From Advenella faeciporci (GTDB taxonomy: Bacteria; Pseudomonadota; Gammaproteobacteria; Burkholderiales; Burkholderiaceae_B): 64,000 bases of DNA. The notes under the pieces are model-generated. The model searched no databases. It was given only the letters and a program-made list of their open reading frames with translations, and had not been told where the DNA came from. Position numbers and translations under genes: made by a program. The stretch spans positions 1 to 64,000 of the forward strand of contig NZ_BMYS01000008.1 of NCBI RefSeq assembly GCF_014652395.1, in the 5' to 3' direction. Positions 43,937 through 53,412 of this stretch are shown here, in pieces (position 1 is the stretch's first letter; every line of letters begins with the position of its first letter).

Positions 43937-44772
43937 TCAAAACTCCTCAATTTTTCGCGATTTAGCACTTCAAGTCGTTTTTTCTTATGATCAAGACTGG
44001 GTACGCAGTTAAGAAGACCCTGTGTATAAGGGTGTTTTGATGCGTGCAATTCAGAAGCGGGGCATTCGTCTACAATGCGTCCACGATACATGATAAGCAC
44101 CCGGTCACAAAATCGGGAAACCAGGTTCAGGTCGTGACTGATGAAAATCAATCCCATATTTCGTCGGGTTACCATTTCATTGATGAGTGACAGAATCTGA
44201 TTCTGTACCGATACATCAAGGGCAGAGGTAGGCTCATCGGCAATCAATAACTCCGGCTGAGGTATCAGCATCATGGCAATCATGATTCTTTGTCCCATGC
44301 CACCACTGATTTCATGCGGATAAGCATCAAAGACACGTTCCGGGTTATTGATTCTTACCAATTCCAGCATTTCCAGCGTCTTGGCTTTGGCTTCGGTCTT
44401 GCTGACTTTATGATGTGTCAGGTAAGATTCCATAATCTGTTTGCCCACGCTCATGATCGGGTTAAGCGAGTAATGTGGATCTTGCATAATCATGGATATT
44501 TTTCGGCCTCGAATTTTGCGCCATTGTGTGTTGTCCAGGTTTCGTAAATCCATGTCATGGAATGATATCTCGTCTGCTTCAATAAGCGTGGGTTTTCTTA
44601 GTAAACCAAGTACCGATTTGCTGGTAATGGATTTTCCTGATCCTGACTCTCCCACGACACCGATTTTTTCCACTCCCATGCTGAAATTGATATCCTTTAC
44701 AGCATGGAAGGGGCCTTTGGGGGTGGAAAAGGTCACATTAAGGTTTTTGATGGTTAAAATTTTTTTTTGCAT
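43933..44772 (-). CDS. Peptide/nickel-type ABC transporter ATPase (DppD/NikD-like)
   Basis: A 279-residue ATPase: Walker A GESGSGKSITSKSVLG, Q-loop SMIMQDPHYSLNPIMSVG, Walker B LLIADEPTSALDVSVQ. The signature ISGGMGQRIMIAMML is normal for the D subunit. It has only a short C-terminal tail with PYTQGLLNCVPSL, without a full oligopeptide-type HPY extension. Gap to the permease gene upstream is three bases. Confidence 0.92.
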   Translation of the reverse strand: MQKKILTIKNLNVTFSTPKGPFHAVKDINFSMGVEKIGVVGESGSGKSITSKSVLGLLRKPTLIEADEISFHDMDLRNLDNTQWRKIRGRKISMIMQDPHYSLNPIMSVGKQIMESYLTHHKVSKTEAKAKTLEMLELVRINNPERVFDAYPHEISGGMGQRIMIAMMLIPQPELLIADEPTSALDVSVQNQILSLINEMVTRRNMGLIFISHDLNLVSRFCDRVLIMYRGRIVDECPASELHASKHPYTQGLLNCVPSLDHKKKRLEVLNREKLRSFE

Positions 44773-44775
44773 GTT

Positions 44776-45663
44776 CTACCTCGTTTTGGGATCAAGAACA
44801 TCCCGTAAACCGTCGCCCAAAATATTAAAACCCAGACTGACAATACATATTGCGATACCCGGGATAGTTGCTATCCACCAGTAATCAAGTAGATAGTCCC
44901 TGCCGCTGGCAATCATGCTCCCCCATTCGGCCAATGGAGGTTGGGCTCCCAACCCAAGAAAACCCAGACCGGCGGCAATAAGAATAATACCGGCCATATC
45001 CAGGGTAAGGCGGACAATAATGGAAGGTAAACAAAGCGGCGCAATATGACCGTACAGAATGCGGGTGGTAGAGGCCCCCTGCAGCCTGATGGCCTGGATG
45101 AAGTCTGCGTTCTTGTACATCATGGTTTCGGCGCGTGCAAGCCTGGCATAAGCTGGCCAAGAGGTAATTGCAATGGCAATAATGGCACTGTACAGACCGG
45201 GTTCCAGCACTGCGGTAAAAGCAAGGGCAAGGATAAGACGGGGAAATGCCAGAAAAACATCCGTGATGCGCATCAGGACACGGTCTATCAGACCCCCCGA
45301 AAAACCGGCAAGAATACCAACCATTAAACCCACAGGGCCAACAATTATGGCAACGGTAAAAATAACCGTTAATGTTGAGCGTGAGCCATATACAATTCTG
45401 CTCCAGATATCCCTTCCCAAATGGTCCGTACCCAGCCAGTGCTCGCTACTGGGAGAAAGCAGACGGTTGTTAAGGGACTGAGCATAAGGATCATGGGTGG
45501 CAATGTAGGGGGCTGCGAGTGCACATAAAACCAGGGTCAAGACAATCAGCAATCCGATGACAGCGAGTGGATTGCGGATGAATGACAGGCAAATTACATA
45601 GAATTGTCCACATGAAGCCTGAAAGCGGGAAGCGGGCGTTTCTGATAAGAGCCATGAATTCAT
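44776..45663 (-). CDS. Peptide/nickel-type ABC transporter permease (DppC-like)
   Basis: A 295-residue permease of the DppC/NikC group with an N-terminal cytoplasmic stretch, SPSSEHWLGTDHLGRDIWSR (the OppC_N signature) and the EAA-type loop ETMMYKNADFIQAIRLQGAS. About six membrane helices. It overlaps the DppB-like gene by four bases, as in most such operons. Confidence 0.92.
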   Translation of the reverse strand: MNSWLLSETPASRFQASCGQFYVICLSFIRNPLAVIGLLIVLTLVLCALAAPYIATHDPYAQSLNNRLLSPSSEHWLGTDHLGRDIWSRIVYGSRSTLTVIFTVAIIVGPVGLMVGILAGFSGGLIDRVLMRITDVFLAFPRLILALAFTAVLEPGLYSAIIAIAITSWPAYARLARAETMMYKNADFIQAIRLQGASTTRILYGHIAPLCLPSIIVRLTLDMAGIILIAAGLGFLGLGAQPPLAEWGSMIASGRDYLLDYWWIATIPGIAICIVSLGFNILGDGLRDVLDPKTR

Positions 45664-46709
45664 GTTGAGCTCCTGCTAAAGCGTGGATCAAAAAACCGCC
45701 CAAGCGCATCAGACGATATATTGATGACAACAAAACAGATGCCGATAATGGTCGTGCCTCCCAGGACCGCGTTCATGTCAGCAGAAAATAAAGAGTTTGT
45801 AATGTAAAGACCAATACCTGGCCATGCAAAAACGGTCTCTGTCAAGACAGCCCCTTCGAGCAGGTGTGCAAATGTAAGGGACACGACGGTAATCAATTGA
45901 GCCAATGTGTTTTTGAATGCATGAAGAATGACGCGAAACTCACTTAAGCCTTTAACGCGTGCAGTGGTAATGTATTCCTGGCTTAATTGTTCCAGCATGA
46001 AAGAGCGTGTCATGCGTGCAATATAGGCCATGGAGAGATAGCCCAGCAGACTGGCGGGTAGGATCAGGTGTGACAGGAAGTTGGAAAGAATGTCCCACTG
46101 TCCATGTATGATGGCATCTAACATGATGAAGCCGGTTTCCCGTTCAATAATGTATTCATAGGCAACGTCCAGGCGTCCAACGCCGGCAACCCAACCCAGT
46201 TTGACATAAAAAATAAGCAGGCCAACCAGGCCTAGCCAGAAAATGGGGATTGAATAGCCGACCAGGGATATGACGCGGATGACCTGATCCAGCCAGCTGT
46301 TTTTATAAACGGCTGAAACAATACCCATCGGGATACCGAAAATGACACCAATAAAGGTGCCTGCTACTGCCAGCTCAATGGTGGCAGGAAAATAAATGGC
46401 AATGTCGTGCAGGACCGTTTGTGACGTCAGTACCGAGGTGCCAAAGTCGCCGTGCAGGACATTGCCTAGGTAATTGAGGAATTGCTGCCAAAGTGGCAGA
46501 TCTAACCCCAATTCATCCCTGACTTTTGCATAAACTTCAGGACTGACCCGGTCTCCTGTGATGGCTAAAACCGGGTCAATCGGGATCACTCGTCCGATAA
46601 GGAAGGTGATGAGTAGCAGGCCAAGCACCGTAATCAGTAAAGTGAGTGTCTGGTCGCCTGCTATCCTGAAGTATGTACCAATGCGTTTTAAATTGAGTGT
46701 GTTAGACAA
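45660..46709 (-). CDS. Peptide/nickel-type ABC transporter permease (DppB-like)
   Basis: A 349-residue permease with LLLITFLIGRVIPIDPVLAI at the N-terminus, the periplasmic insertion about 45-85 and the EAA loop YITTARVKGLSEFRVILHAF. The segment AVLTETVFAWPGIGLYITNS is the usual DppB C-terminal signature. It is 30 bases downstream of the binding-protein gene. Confidence 0.92.
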   Translation of the reverse strand: MSNTLNLKRIGTYFRIAGDQTLTLLITVLGLLLITFLIGRVIPIDPVLAITGDRVSPEVYAKVRDELGLDLPLWQQFLNYLGNVLHGDFGTSVLTSQTVLHDIAIYFPATIELAVAGTFIGVIFGIPMGIVSAVYKNSWLDQVIRVISLVGYSIPIFWLGLVGLLIFYVKLGWVAGVGRLDVAYEYIIERETGFIMLDAIIHGQWDILSNFLSHLILPASLLGYLSMAYIARMTRSFMLEQLSQEYITTARVKGLSEFRVILHAFKNTLAQLITVVSLTFAHLLEGAVLTETVFAWPGIGLYITNSLFSADMNAVLGGTTIIGICFVVINISSDALGRFFDPRFSRSST

Positions 46710-46740
46710 AATGCAATTCCTGTCAATTTAATTGGTTGGT

Positions 46741-48342
46741 TTATTGGGTTTTTTCGATTTTCCAGTAGAGGGCCGTATCAAAGCCGGGTCCTGAAATGAA
46801 ATCATTCACATTTTTTTGTAAAACTGAACTTTCAATCAGTTGAAACAGCATGATCATGGGAGAGTTTTGCTGGACAACTCTTTGCTGTTCAAGATAAATG
46901 TTGCGGCGTTTTTCAGCATCCTGCTCCATCATCGCTTTTTCAGTCAGGACGGATAAATCGGGGATTTCCCAGCCATTACGCCATGCTGCAGTCTTGTTTT
47001 TGGAGTTGTCCGAGTTGTCGGTGTTTCTTACAAAAAACTCTGCCGTCGAGTGCGCATCAAGATAGTCGGGAGACCATGCAGCCAGCATGATGTCGTGTCC
47101 GCGTGAACGATACTTGGTCAAACCCTGTGCTTTATCACTTTGTGTCAGGTTAAGTTTGATGCCTGCTTGGGCAAAAGTGGATTGAATCGATTGGGCGATA
47201 TCTGTTTGTGGGGCGGTATTGTACAAATCCATGGTGATGCTGAAACCATCTGGATAACCGGCTTCAGCCAATAAGGCCTTGCCTTTTTCCACATCCAGTT
47301 TGTAGGGGGTTTCCTGCAAACCGTCCTGACCGGTCAGGAAAGATTGGTGTACTTTGTAGTAACCATCCAGAAAGGTGTTGGCCATGGTTTGGTAGTCAAT
47401 CAGCCAGCGCAAAGCTTCCCATACTTTTGGTTTTGCCAGAATTTCGTTTTTGGCCGAATTCAGCCCCAGATAATAGGTGCTCAGTTTCTCGGTAGTGGCA
47501 ACCTTGACTTTATCATCAGAGCGGGCCTGCTTGATTTGGTCCGCGCTTAAATCCCTGGCAATATCAATATCACCCGCCGTGAGCAACAGTTTTTGTGCAG
47601 AAGACTCTGCAACATGGCGAATAATGAATCGTTTCGATTTGGGTGCGCCCAGATAAAAGTCGGGGTTGGCTTCCAAAACGACGGCATCCTTGGGTTTCCA
47701 TACAACCAGTTTATAGGGACCGGAACCGGCTGAATTGGTTTTGAGCCAGTTGTAGCCGTAGTCATTGTCTTTAATGTGTTTGGATACTTCCACACTATCA
47801 ACAATAGAGGCGACGCCGGCTGAAAGGATATTGATAACCAGCGAGTTGGCATAGGGTTGGGCAATTTTCAGGACCAAAGTTGAATCATCAACGGCCTTGA
47901 CCATATCGTCAACGGTATCCGGTTTCCAGCCAAGCTGGTTGAAAATAAAGACCGGTGTCTTGCTGAGGTGGACAACACGTCTGAGTGAAAATTCGGCATC
48001 TTTTGCGGTAACCGGATTGCCGGAATGAAATTTCAGGCCTGGACGGATTTTAAATTCATAGGTCAGGCCATCATCCGAAACTTTCCAGCTTTCAGCAACG
48101 CCGCCGACTAATTTGGTAAAGTCATTGGGATCGAGCGTGACCAGACGGGTATAGAGATTGTTGATGATTTCTCCGCTACCCCATTCAAATACTTCGGCGG
48201 GATCCAAGACTTTAATGTCATCAATTTTTCTCGCCATGATAATGGTATCTTTGGGTGTTGCACTTAATGCTGGCAAGGCAAATCCCAGTGAAAAGCTGAT
48301 GACCAGGGATTTGAAAATTCCCTTGAATTTAGGTTTATTCAT
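46741..48342 (-). CDS. Extracellular solute-binding protein, family 5
   Basis: A 533-residue periplasmic receptor of the DppA/OppA group. Sec signal about 1-28 (LGFALPALSATP), mature start KDTIIMARKIDDIKVLDPAE, then the family block YEFKIRPGLKFHSGNPVTAK, and HDIMLAAWSPDYLDAHSTAE near the middle of the second half. It decides what the importer takes up; peptides, amines or opine-like compounds are all possible. Nothing in the sequence fixes it. Confidence 0.92.
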   Translation of the reverse strand: MNKPKFKGIFKSLVISFSLGFALPALSATPKDTIIMARKIDDIKVLDPAEVFEWGSGEIINNLYTRLVTLDPNDFTKLVGGVAESWKVSDDGLTYEFKIRPGLKFHSGNPVTAKDAEFSLRRVVHLSKTPVFIFNQLGWKPDTVDDMVKAVDDSTLVLKIAQPYANSLVINILSAGVASIVDSVEVSKHIKDNDYGYNWLKTNSAGSGPYKLVVWKPKDAVVLEANPDFYLGAPKSKRFIIRHVAESSAQKLLLTAGDIDIARDLSADQIKQARSDDKVKVATTEKLSTYYLGLNSAKNEILAKPKVWEALRWLIDYQTMANTFLDGYYKVHQSFLTGQDGLQETPYKLDVEKGKALLAEAGYPDGFSITMDLYNTAPQTDIAQSIQSTFAQAGIKLNLTQSDKAQGLTKYRSRGHDIMLAAWSPDYLDAHSTAEFFVRNTDNSDNSKNKTAAWRNGWEIPDLSVLTEKAMMEQDAEKRRNIYLEQQRVVQQNSPMIMLFQLIESSVLQKNVNDFISGPGFDTALYWKIEKTQ

Positions 48343-48446
48343 TTCATTTCCTTTAAAAATATAATATTTAATTCAATAAATTACTATATGATTAAAATTT
48401 ATATTTTTCTTTTGGTTGATTTTGGATCATGTTGGGATCATGCTTC

Positions 48447-49829
48447 TTAAGCAGATGCTTTGGACGCTTCAACGGTTTCCAGCGCTGCATTAAGGCCTGC
48501 TTCAACACCGTTAAACAGTTCGTCAATTTGTTCTTTTGTAATGATGAGTGGAGGGCAAAGGGCAATGGCATTACGGATGCCACGTACCAGAACCCCGTGT
48601 TTGGCCGCGTTTTCCTGAACCAGTTTTTCAATTTTCACTGAGGGGTCAAAAGGTTTTTTGCTGGCCTTGTCCTGTGTTAATTCAATGGCACCAATTAAGC
48701 CAATACCACGTGTTTCACCTACTAACGGATGCGCGCTCAGACTGTGCAGCTTACTCAGGAAATAAGGCGCTACCTCCTGCACATGGGAAACGATATTTTT
48801 ATCCTGATAGATTTTGAGTGTTTCCAATGCGACGGCGGCACAAATCGGATGGCCGGCGTACGTGACGCCATGAGCAAAAACACCGACCTCATCACTTTGT
48901 TCCGCTATCTTTTCATAGATGGGCTGGCTAATCAGCGTGGCAGAAATGGGTAGATAGGAAGAAGACAGGGCTTTTGCCACTGACATGATATCCGGCTGCA
49001 GATTGAAGGTATCACTGCCGAACATGTTGCCTGTCCGGCCAAAGCCGCAAATAACCTCATCAACAATGAACAGGATGTCATATTTTTTCAGGATTTTTTG
49101 TACCCCCTCGAAGTATCCCTTGGGTGGCACAATAACCCCACCGGCTCCCATGACGGGCTCGGCAATAAATGCCCCAACGGTATCAGGGCCTTCTTTGAGA
49201 ATAAGCTGCTCGAGATTGTTGATCAGGCGTTGTGTGAATGCCTCTTCTGACTCACCTGGATTGGCACCATGATAGTAACTGGGGCAGTCAGTGTGAAGAA
49301 TGCGATCGATGGGGAGGTCAAAGAATTGATGATTGGCAGGCAATCCAGTCAGGCTGCCAGAGGCAACTGTGACACCATGATAGCCCCGCAAGCGGGAAAT
49401 GATTTTCTTTTTCGCGGGTTTGCCAAGGGCGTTATGGTAAAACCAGACCAGTTTTACTGCTGCATCATTGGCTTCCGAGCCCGAATTGGCATACAGGACT
49501 TTAGCCAGACTTTTAGGGGCTATTTCCAGCAGTTTTTCAGAAAGCTCGATAGCCGGTGTATTGGAACGGGAGTTGAATAAATGGTAATAAGGCAGTTTTT
49601 TGAATTGCTCAATCGCTGCATTGACCAGGCGCTCTTCAGAAAAACCCAGTGAGGTGCACCATAGGCCGGACATGCCTTCAAGATAACGTTTGCCATGATT
49701 GTCATAAATATAAACGCCTTCCCCGCGCTCTATAATCATGGGACCTTTGTTAAAGTGGTCGCCCAAATTGGTGTAAGGGTGTACAAGATTTTTGACATCA
49801 GTGGCGGAACTTAAGGTTTCACTGCTCAT
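48447..49829 (-). CDS. Class III pyridoxal-phosphate aminotransferase (omega-transaminase type)
   Basis: A 460-residue fold type I enzyme. YLEGMSGLWCTSLGFSEE, LPYYHLFNSRSNTPAIEL, YANSGSEANDAAVKL, RLRGYHGVTVASGSL and LFIVDEVICGFGRTG are all present, and the PLP lysine lies in SVAKALSSSYLPISA. The wording is that of pyruvate-dependent omega-amine transaminases used for beta-alanine, polyamines or similar amines. It heads the importer operon, so the imported compound, or a product, probably carries a primary amine. Confidence 0.9.
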   Translation of the reverse strand: MSSETLSSATDVKNLVHPYTNLGDHFNKGPMIIERGEGVYIYDNHGKRYLEGMSGLWCTSLGFSEERLVNAAIEQFKKLPYYHLFNSRSNTPAIELSEKLLEIAPKSLAKVLYANSGSEANDAAVKLVWFYHNALGKPAKKKIISRLRGYHGVTVASGSLTGLPANHQFFDLPIDRILHTDCPSYYHGANPGESEEAFTQRLINNLEQLILKEGPDTVGAFIAEPVMGAGGVIVPPKGYFEGVQKILKKYDILFIVDEVICGFGRTGNMFGSDTFNLQPDIMSVAKALSSSYLPISATLISQPIYEKIAEQSDEVGVFAHGVTYAGHPICAAVALETLKIYQDKNIVSHVQEVAPYFLSKLHSLSAHPLVGETRGIGLIGAIELTQDKASKKPFDPSVKIEKLVQENAAKHGVLVRGIRNAIALCPPLIITKEQIDELFNGVEAGLNAALETVEASKASA

Positions 49830-49885
49830 TTAATCCTCCCGGGTGGATGGTATCCATCAATAAGTAGATGTTTGTTTGAATGAGG

Positions 49886-49967
49886 CAAAACACGTGAATG
49901 TGTTTTGTCTGTTTCAGCACATTATGAATTTATTTTTTTTAAACAACAAAGTTTCCACATAATAGAA
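49886..49967 (-). promoter_or_regulatory. Dyad and IclR-like motif upstream of the aminotransferase operon
   Basis: CAAAACAC (49886-49893) and GTGTTTTG (49900-49907) make a perfect dyad. Farther upstream of the gene TTCCACATAATAGAA (49953-49967) differs at one base from TTCCACAAAATAGAA at 50823-50837 near the CoA-transferase operon. The repeated motif is the best candidate for the binding site of the adjacent IclR protein. Gap 49830-50031 contains no gene. Confidence 0.55.
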
Positions 49968-50031
49968 CTTGTCTCTTGCTCATGGCCTGCACATTTGTTT
50001 TCCCTTGATACGAAAAAATCAGGGTTTTTAC

Positions 50032-50814
50032 TTACCACAGGTGTGTGATTCTTTGTAAATTCAAATGGCCGTTTCCCCCGCCCAAGGCAAACGTGATGGC
50101 CGAAGAGGCTTGCGTGAGCAATTGGGCAAATTCCTTTATTTTCTGGGGTTTGAATCGGTTGGCCGGTCCGGACAGGCCAATGGCGGCAATGACATTGCCA
50201 GAACCATCGGAGATGGGGGTGGCGACACCATAAACGTCTTCACGCCATTCCCCTTTATTGACGGCATACCCCTGTTTGCGAATTTTTTCCACTTCCAACA
50301 GGAGTTTTTTGGGGTTCGTAATGGTGTTGGGTGTGTGTTGTTCCAGATTTTTGGAAACCCGCTCGATGAATACATCTGATTGATAGGCCAGCATGATTTT
50401 TCCGGTGGCTACACAATACAAGGGCACTCTGCCACCGATTTGCGTATAGGCCCGGATAGGGCTTGAACTGTCTATTTTGTGGACATAGACGACCTGCATA
50501 TTATCTATCACGGAAAGGTGTGAGCTTTCTGAAGTGAGCTGGGTCAGGCTGTCCATCCATTTTTCTGAATATTTACGTAAATCCAGTTTGGAAAGTACGG
50601 CTGAGCCAAGCTCCCACAGCTTGATGGAGGCAGAGTATTCTCCGGTTCTTTCATCTTTAATAATGTAATTTTGTTCAACGAGGGAATGAAGTAAACGGTG
50701 CACGTTGCTTTTCATCAGTCCCAATTCATTGGCGATATCAGTCAAGCGTAACGGTCGGTCGCTGTGGCATAGCATCTCTAGGATTTGTATGCCTTTGGTC
50801 AGTGTGTTGTTCAT
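50032..50814 (-). CDS. IclR-family regulator, paralogue 1
   Basis: A 260-residue regulator: winged helix LTKGIQILEMLCHSDRPLRL and DIANELGLMKSNVHRLLHSL, effector domain with GGRVPLYCVATGKIMLAY, INPKKLL-like region, and GVATPISDGSGNVIAAIGLS. It has the same length and order of segments as the regulator at 56406, at the far end of the adjacent operon. Divergent from the CoA-transferase operon and close to the aminotransferase operon, so it may control both. Confidence 0.9.
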   Translation of the reverse strand: MNNTLTKGIQILEMLCHSDRPLRLTDIANELGLMKSNVHRLLHSLVEQNYIIKDERTGEYSASIKLWELGSAVLSKLDLRKYSEKWMDSLTQLTSESSHLSVIDNMQVVYVHKIDSSSPIRAYTQIGGRVPLYCVATGKIMLAYQSDVFIERVSKNLEQHTPNTITNPKKLLLEVEKIRKQGYAVNKGEWREDVYGVATPISDGSGNVIAAIGLSGPANRFKPQKIKEFAQLLTQASSAITFALGGGNGHLNLQRITHLW

Positions 50815-50822
50815 CCTTGGAG

Positions 50823-50837
50823 TTCCACAAAATAGAA
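50823..50837. promoter_or_regulatory. Second copy of the TTCCACAWAATAGAA motif
   Basis: Located nine bases before the iclR start and 82 bases before the CoA-transferase start. One base differs from the copy at 49953. A site here would allow autoregulation and control of the divergent operon. Confidence 0.5.
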
Positions 50838-50918
50838 AAGTAGGATCTTTAAATGGAAACAGCTAGACTTTGCTCATGTCTTTCATGTGTCAGCTTATTA
50901 TTATCGTCAGGAAAATAT

Positions 50919-52079
50919 ATGCCTATTTACCCTAATCTTCCTCTTTCCGGTGTCAAGGTGATTGAGTTTTGCAGCGTTGCAGCGGGGCCTTTTTGTGGCA
51001 TGCTGTTGGCTGATATGGGCGCCGAGGTTATTAAAGTAGAACCACCTGCCGGAGATACACTACGGCAATGGCCGCCTATTAATGAAGGGTTTAGCGAAAA
51101 TTTTGCCTCACTGAACCGCAATAAACACTCTTTTGTGCTGGACTTGAAAAATGAGGCTGATCAGCAACTGGCGAGAAAGCTGGTATTGTCTGCGGATGTT
51201 CTGGTAGAGAATAACCGTCCCGGTGTGATGGATAGATTGAATCTGGGGGCGGAGTCTTTCAAGAAAGAGCATCCGGATCTGGTTTATTGCTCCATCTCTG
51301 CATTTGGCCAAGATGGTCCTCGGGCAAATGAGGGGGGATTTGATGTCACGATACAGGCGGCTTCGGGTGTGATGAGTGTCACCGGAGAAGCCGATGGAGG
51401 TCCGGTAAAGTGCGGTGTTCCTATTTCTGATTTTGCTTCAGGCTTATATGCGGCTTTTTCCATCAGTTCAGCGCTGATGAAGGTGAAAAACGGCCAGGGT
51501 GGCAGTCGGATCGATATTTCCATGCTTGGTTGCACATTGGGTATTGCCGCTTTGCAAACCAGCGAATTTTTCGGTACAGGTATTAATCCCATTAAGTTGG
51601 GTGCGGCTCATCCACGAAATGCACCTTATGAGGCTTTCAAGTCGCGGGATGGTTATTTTGTAATCGCTGCCGGCAATCAGAAGTTATGGAAGTCTGTGTG
51701 TGATGTAACCGAACTGCCGGAACTATTCAATGATCCGCGTTTTGCCACCACCCTGGACAGGGCAAAAAATCAGAAGATACTCAAGGCCTTGCTGGAAGCA
51801 AAATTTGTTACACAAGATACGGACTATTGGATCCAGGTCTTCAAGGAGGCCGCTGTACCGCATAGTCGGATTAATGATTACGAGACTGCCTTGAGTGATC
51901 CCCAGGTACAGCACATGGGATGGGTGCAGGAAATAACGTTGCCGAATGGGGCTCAAACCAAAACATTTATTTCACCTATTCGTATTGATAATAATAATTT
52001 ACCTGTACGCTTGCCTCCGCCTGAAAAAGGGGCTGATAATCACCGTTTTGTGAGTGGCTTATTGAAAGAGGAGGCTTAG
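50919..52079 (+). CDS. Class III CoA-transferase (CaiB/BaiF family)
   Basis: A 386-residue transferase from ATG 50919 (after CAGGAAA); a longer reading from 50853 is not supported. KVIEFCSVAAGPFCGMLLAD, GAEVIKVEPPAGDTLRQW, then NRNKHSFVLDLKNEAD and the catalytic aspartate region GGFDVTIQAASGVMSVTGE. These enzymes move CoA between carboxylic acids; members that act on 3-sulfinopropionate are known in bacteria degrading organic sulfur. A thiol-dioxygenase gene starts just after its stop, which suggests a sulfinate substrate. Confidence 0.88.
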   Translation: MPIYPNLPLSGVKVIEFCSVAAGPFCGMLLADMGAEVIKVEPPAGDTLRQWPPINEGFSENFASLNRNKHSFVLDLKNEADQQLARKLVLSADVLVENNRPGVMDRLNLGAESFKKEHPDLVYCSISAFGQDGPRANEGGFDVTIQAASGVMSVTGEADGGPVKCGVPISDFASGLYAAFSISSALMKVKNGQGGSRIDISMLGCTLGIAALQTSEFFGTGINPIKLGAAHPRNAPYEAFKSRDGYFVIAAGNQKLWKSVCDVTELPELFNDPRFATTLDRAKNQKILKALLEAKFVTQDTDYWIQVFKEAAVPHSRINDYETALSDPQVQHMGWVQEITLPNGAQTKTFISPIRIDNNNLPVRLPPPEKGADNHRFVSGLLKEEA

Positions 52080-52080
52080 T

Positions 52081-52659
52081 ATGAGTCAGGCACGATTATT
52101 GGAAGCAGTACAGCGATTGATAAGGCTGGTGGAAAAAAAAGAATTGAAAGAGCCTGAAATTTTGCTACAGGCAAAAGAAATCATGCGCGATCTTGTCAGT
52201 AAGGATGATTGGCTTGATGCAACCTTTGCAAGACCGCATCCCGAATATTACCAGCAGTACTTGCTCTATGGAGATCCATTGGATCGTTTTTCACTGGTCA
52301 GTTTTGTCTGGGCAGGCGGACAGAAGACACCGGTTCATGATCATACGGTCTGGGGAGTAATTGGTATGCTCAGGGGGGCAGAAACCGAACAACACTTTGT
52401 CTTCAATGAGGAGAATATTCTTGAGGAAACTGGCAAGGTTACCACCCTGTCTCAAGGAGATGTTGCTTGTGTGTCGCCTTCAATTGGGGATATTCATCAG
52501 GTCAGTAATGCGTTTGAGGATCAGACATCCATCAGTATTCATTTATATGGCGGCAATATAGGAAAAATCCAGCGGCATGTTTTTTATCCGGGAACCCCGG
52601 AAAGGAAATCGTTCATTTCTGGATATTCATCCAACGTGACAGCCAATCTATGGGTTTAA
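52081..52659 (+). CDS. Cupin thiol dioxygenase (3-mercaptopropionate/cysteine dioxygenase family)
   Basis: Oxidises a thiol to a sulfinate with O2 and Fe(II). In 192 residues the three iron ligands are visible as H86, H88 (TPVHDHTVWG) and H139 (IGDIHQVSN). The Ser-His-Tyr set (S152, H154, Y156 in SISIHLYGG) and R165 correspond to bacterial 3-mercaptopropionate dioxygenase, and the Cys that cross-links to Tyr in animal cysteine dioxygenase is absent. Another short thiol such as cysteine, cysteamine or homocysteine cannot be excluded. Confidence 0.88.
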   Translation: MSQARLLEAVQRLIRLVEKKELKEPEILLQAKEIMRDLVSKDDWLDATFARPHPEYYQQYLLYGDPLDRFSLVSFVWAGGQKTPVHDHTVWGVIGMLRGAETEQHFVFNEENILEETGKVTTLSQGDVACVSPSIGDIHQVSNAFEDQTSISIHLYGGNIGKIQRHVFYPGTPERKSFISGYSSNVTANLWV

Positions 52660-52675
52660 TGAGGCAATGCAAAGA

Positions 52676-53398
52676 ATGAGCCAGGAATTTGAATTAATTC
52701 AGCATGAAAATATCTGCACTATCATCTTAAAGCGTGCGCATAAAGGGAATTGTCTTTCCCGGGAATTGGTCAGGCAATTAAACGGGGTGTTGAACCAATG
52801 CCTGGAAAACAAAACAAAAGGATTGCTCATACGTGCTGAAGGCAAGCACTTTTGCACCGGGTTTGATTTGGCCGGTCTTGAATCGGAATCTGATGACAGT
52901 TTGTTGGCCAGATTTATTGAAATTGAAATGCTGTTGCAGAAAATTTACTGGGCACCTTTTGTCACTTTAGTCCTTGGGCAGGGCAAAGTGATTGGCGCCG
53001 GCGCGGATATTTTTGCTTCCTGCACCTACCGCATTGCACTGGATACCTCTTCATTTACTTTCCCGGGGGCCAAATTTGGCCTGGTGCTAGGTAGCCGTAG
53101 ACTGGCTGCGCGCGTGGGAACTTCAACTGCGAGGGACTGGATCAACGGAGGAAGAAAAATAAGTGCGGCTGATGCCTTGTCCTGTGGACTGGTCACTCAT
53201 GTATGCCGTTCTGAGGAGCAGGAAAGTTTGGTCACTGAATTGCTGCAGGCACAACGTTTGTCCCAGTATACCCAGCAACAGATTTATCGGGCAACGGTAC
53301 TGGATGAGGGTAACCAGGCGGCCGATTTGCAGTCATTAATATTGTCCATCATGCCGGGCAGTATCAAGCAACGGATAAGCGAATATATAAATCAATAA
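52676..53398 (+). CDS. Crotonase-fold protein lacking both classical glutamates
   Basis: A 240-residue enoyl-CoA hydratase-superfamily protein. The oxyanion loop GKHFCTGFDLAGL is intact. Where crotonases have GGGCEL it reads VIGAGADIFASC (Asp for Glu), and where they have PEVKLG it reads FPGAKFGLVLG (Gly for the second Glu). Its chemistry may therefore not be hydration. ATG 52676 is eleven bases after GAGG; ATG 52667 is only two bases away from it. Part of the thiol-dioxygenase operon. Confidence 0.82.
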   Translation: MSQEFELIQHENICTIILKRAHKGNCLSRELVRQLNGVLNQCLENKTKGLLIRAEGKHFCTGFDLAGLESESDDSLLARFIEIEMLLQKIYWAPFVTLVLGQGKVIGAGADIFASCTYRIALDTSSFTFPGAKFGLVLGSRRLAARVGTSTARDWINGGRKISAADALSCGLVTHVCRSEEQESLVTELLQAQRLSQYTQQQIYRATVLDEGNQAADLQSLILSIMPGSIKQRISEYINQ

Positions 53399-53412
53399 AT
53401 GGAATTTGAGAC

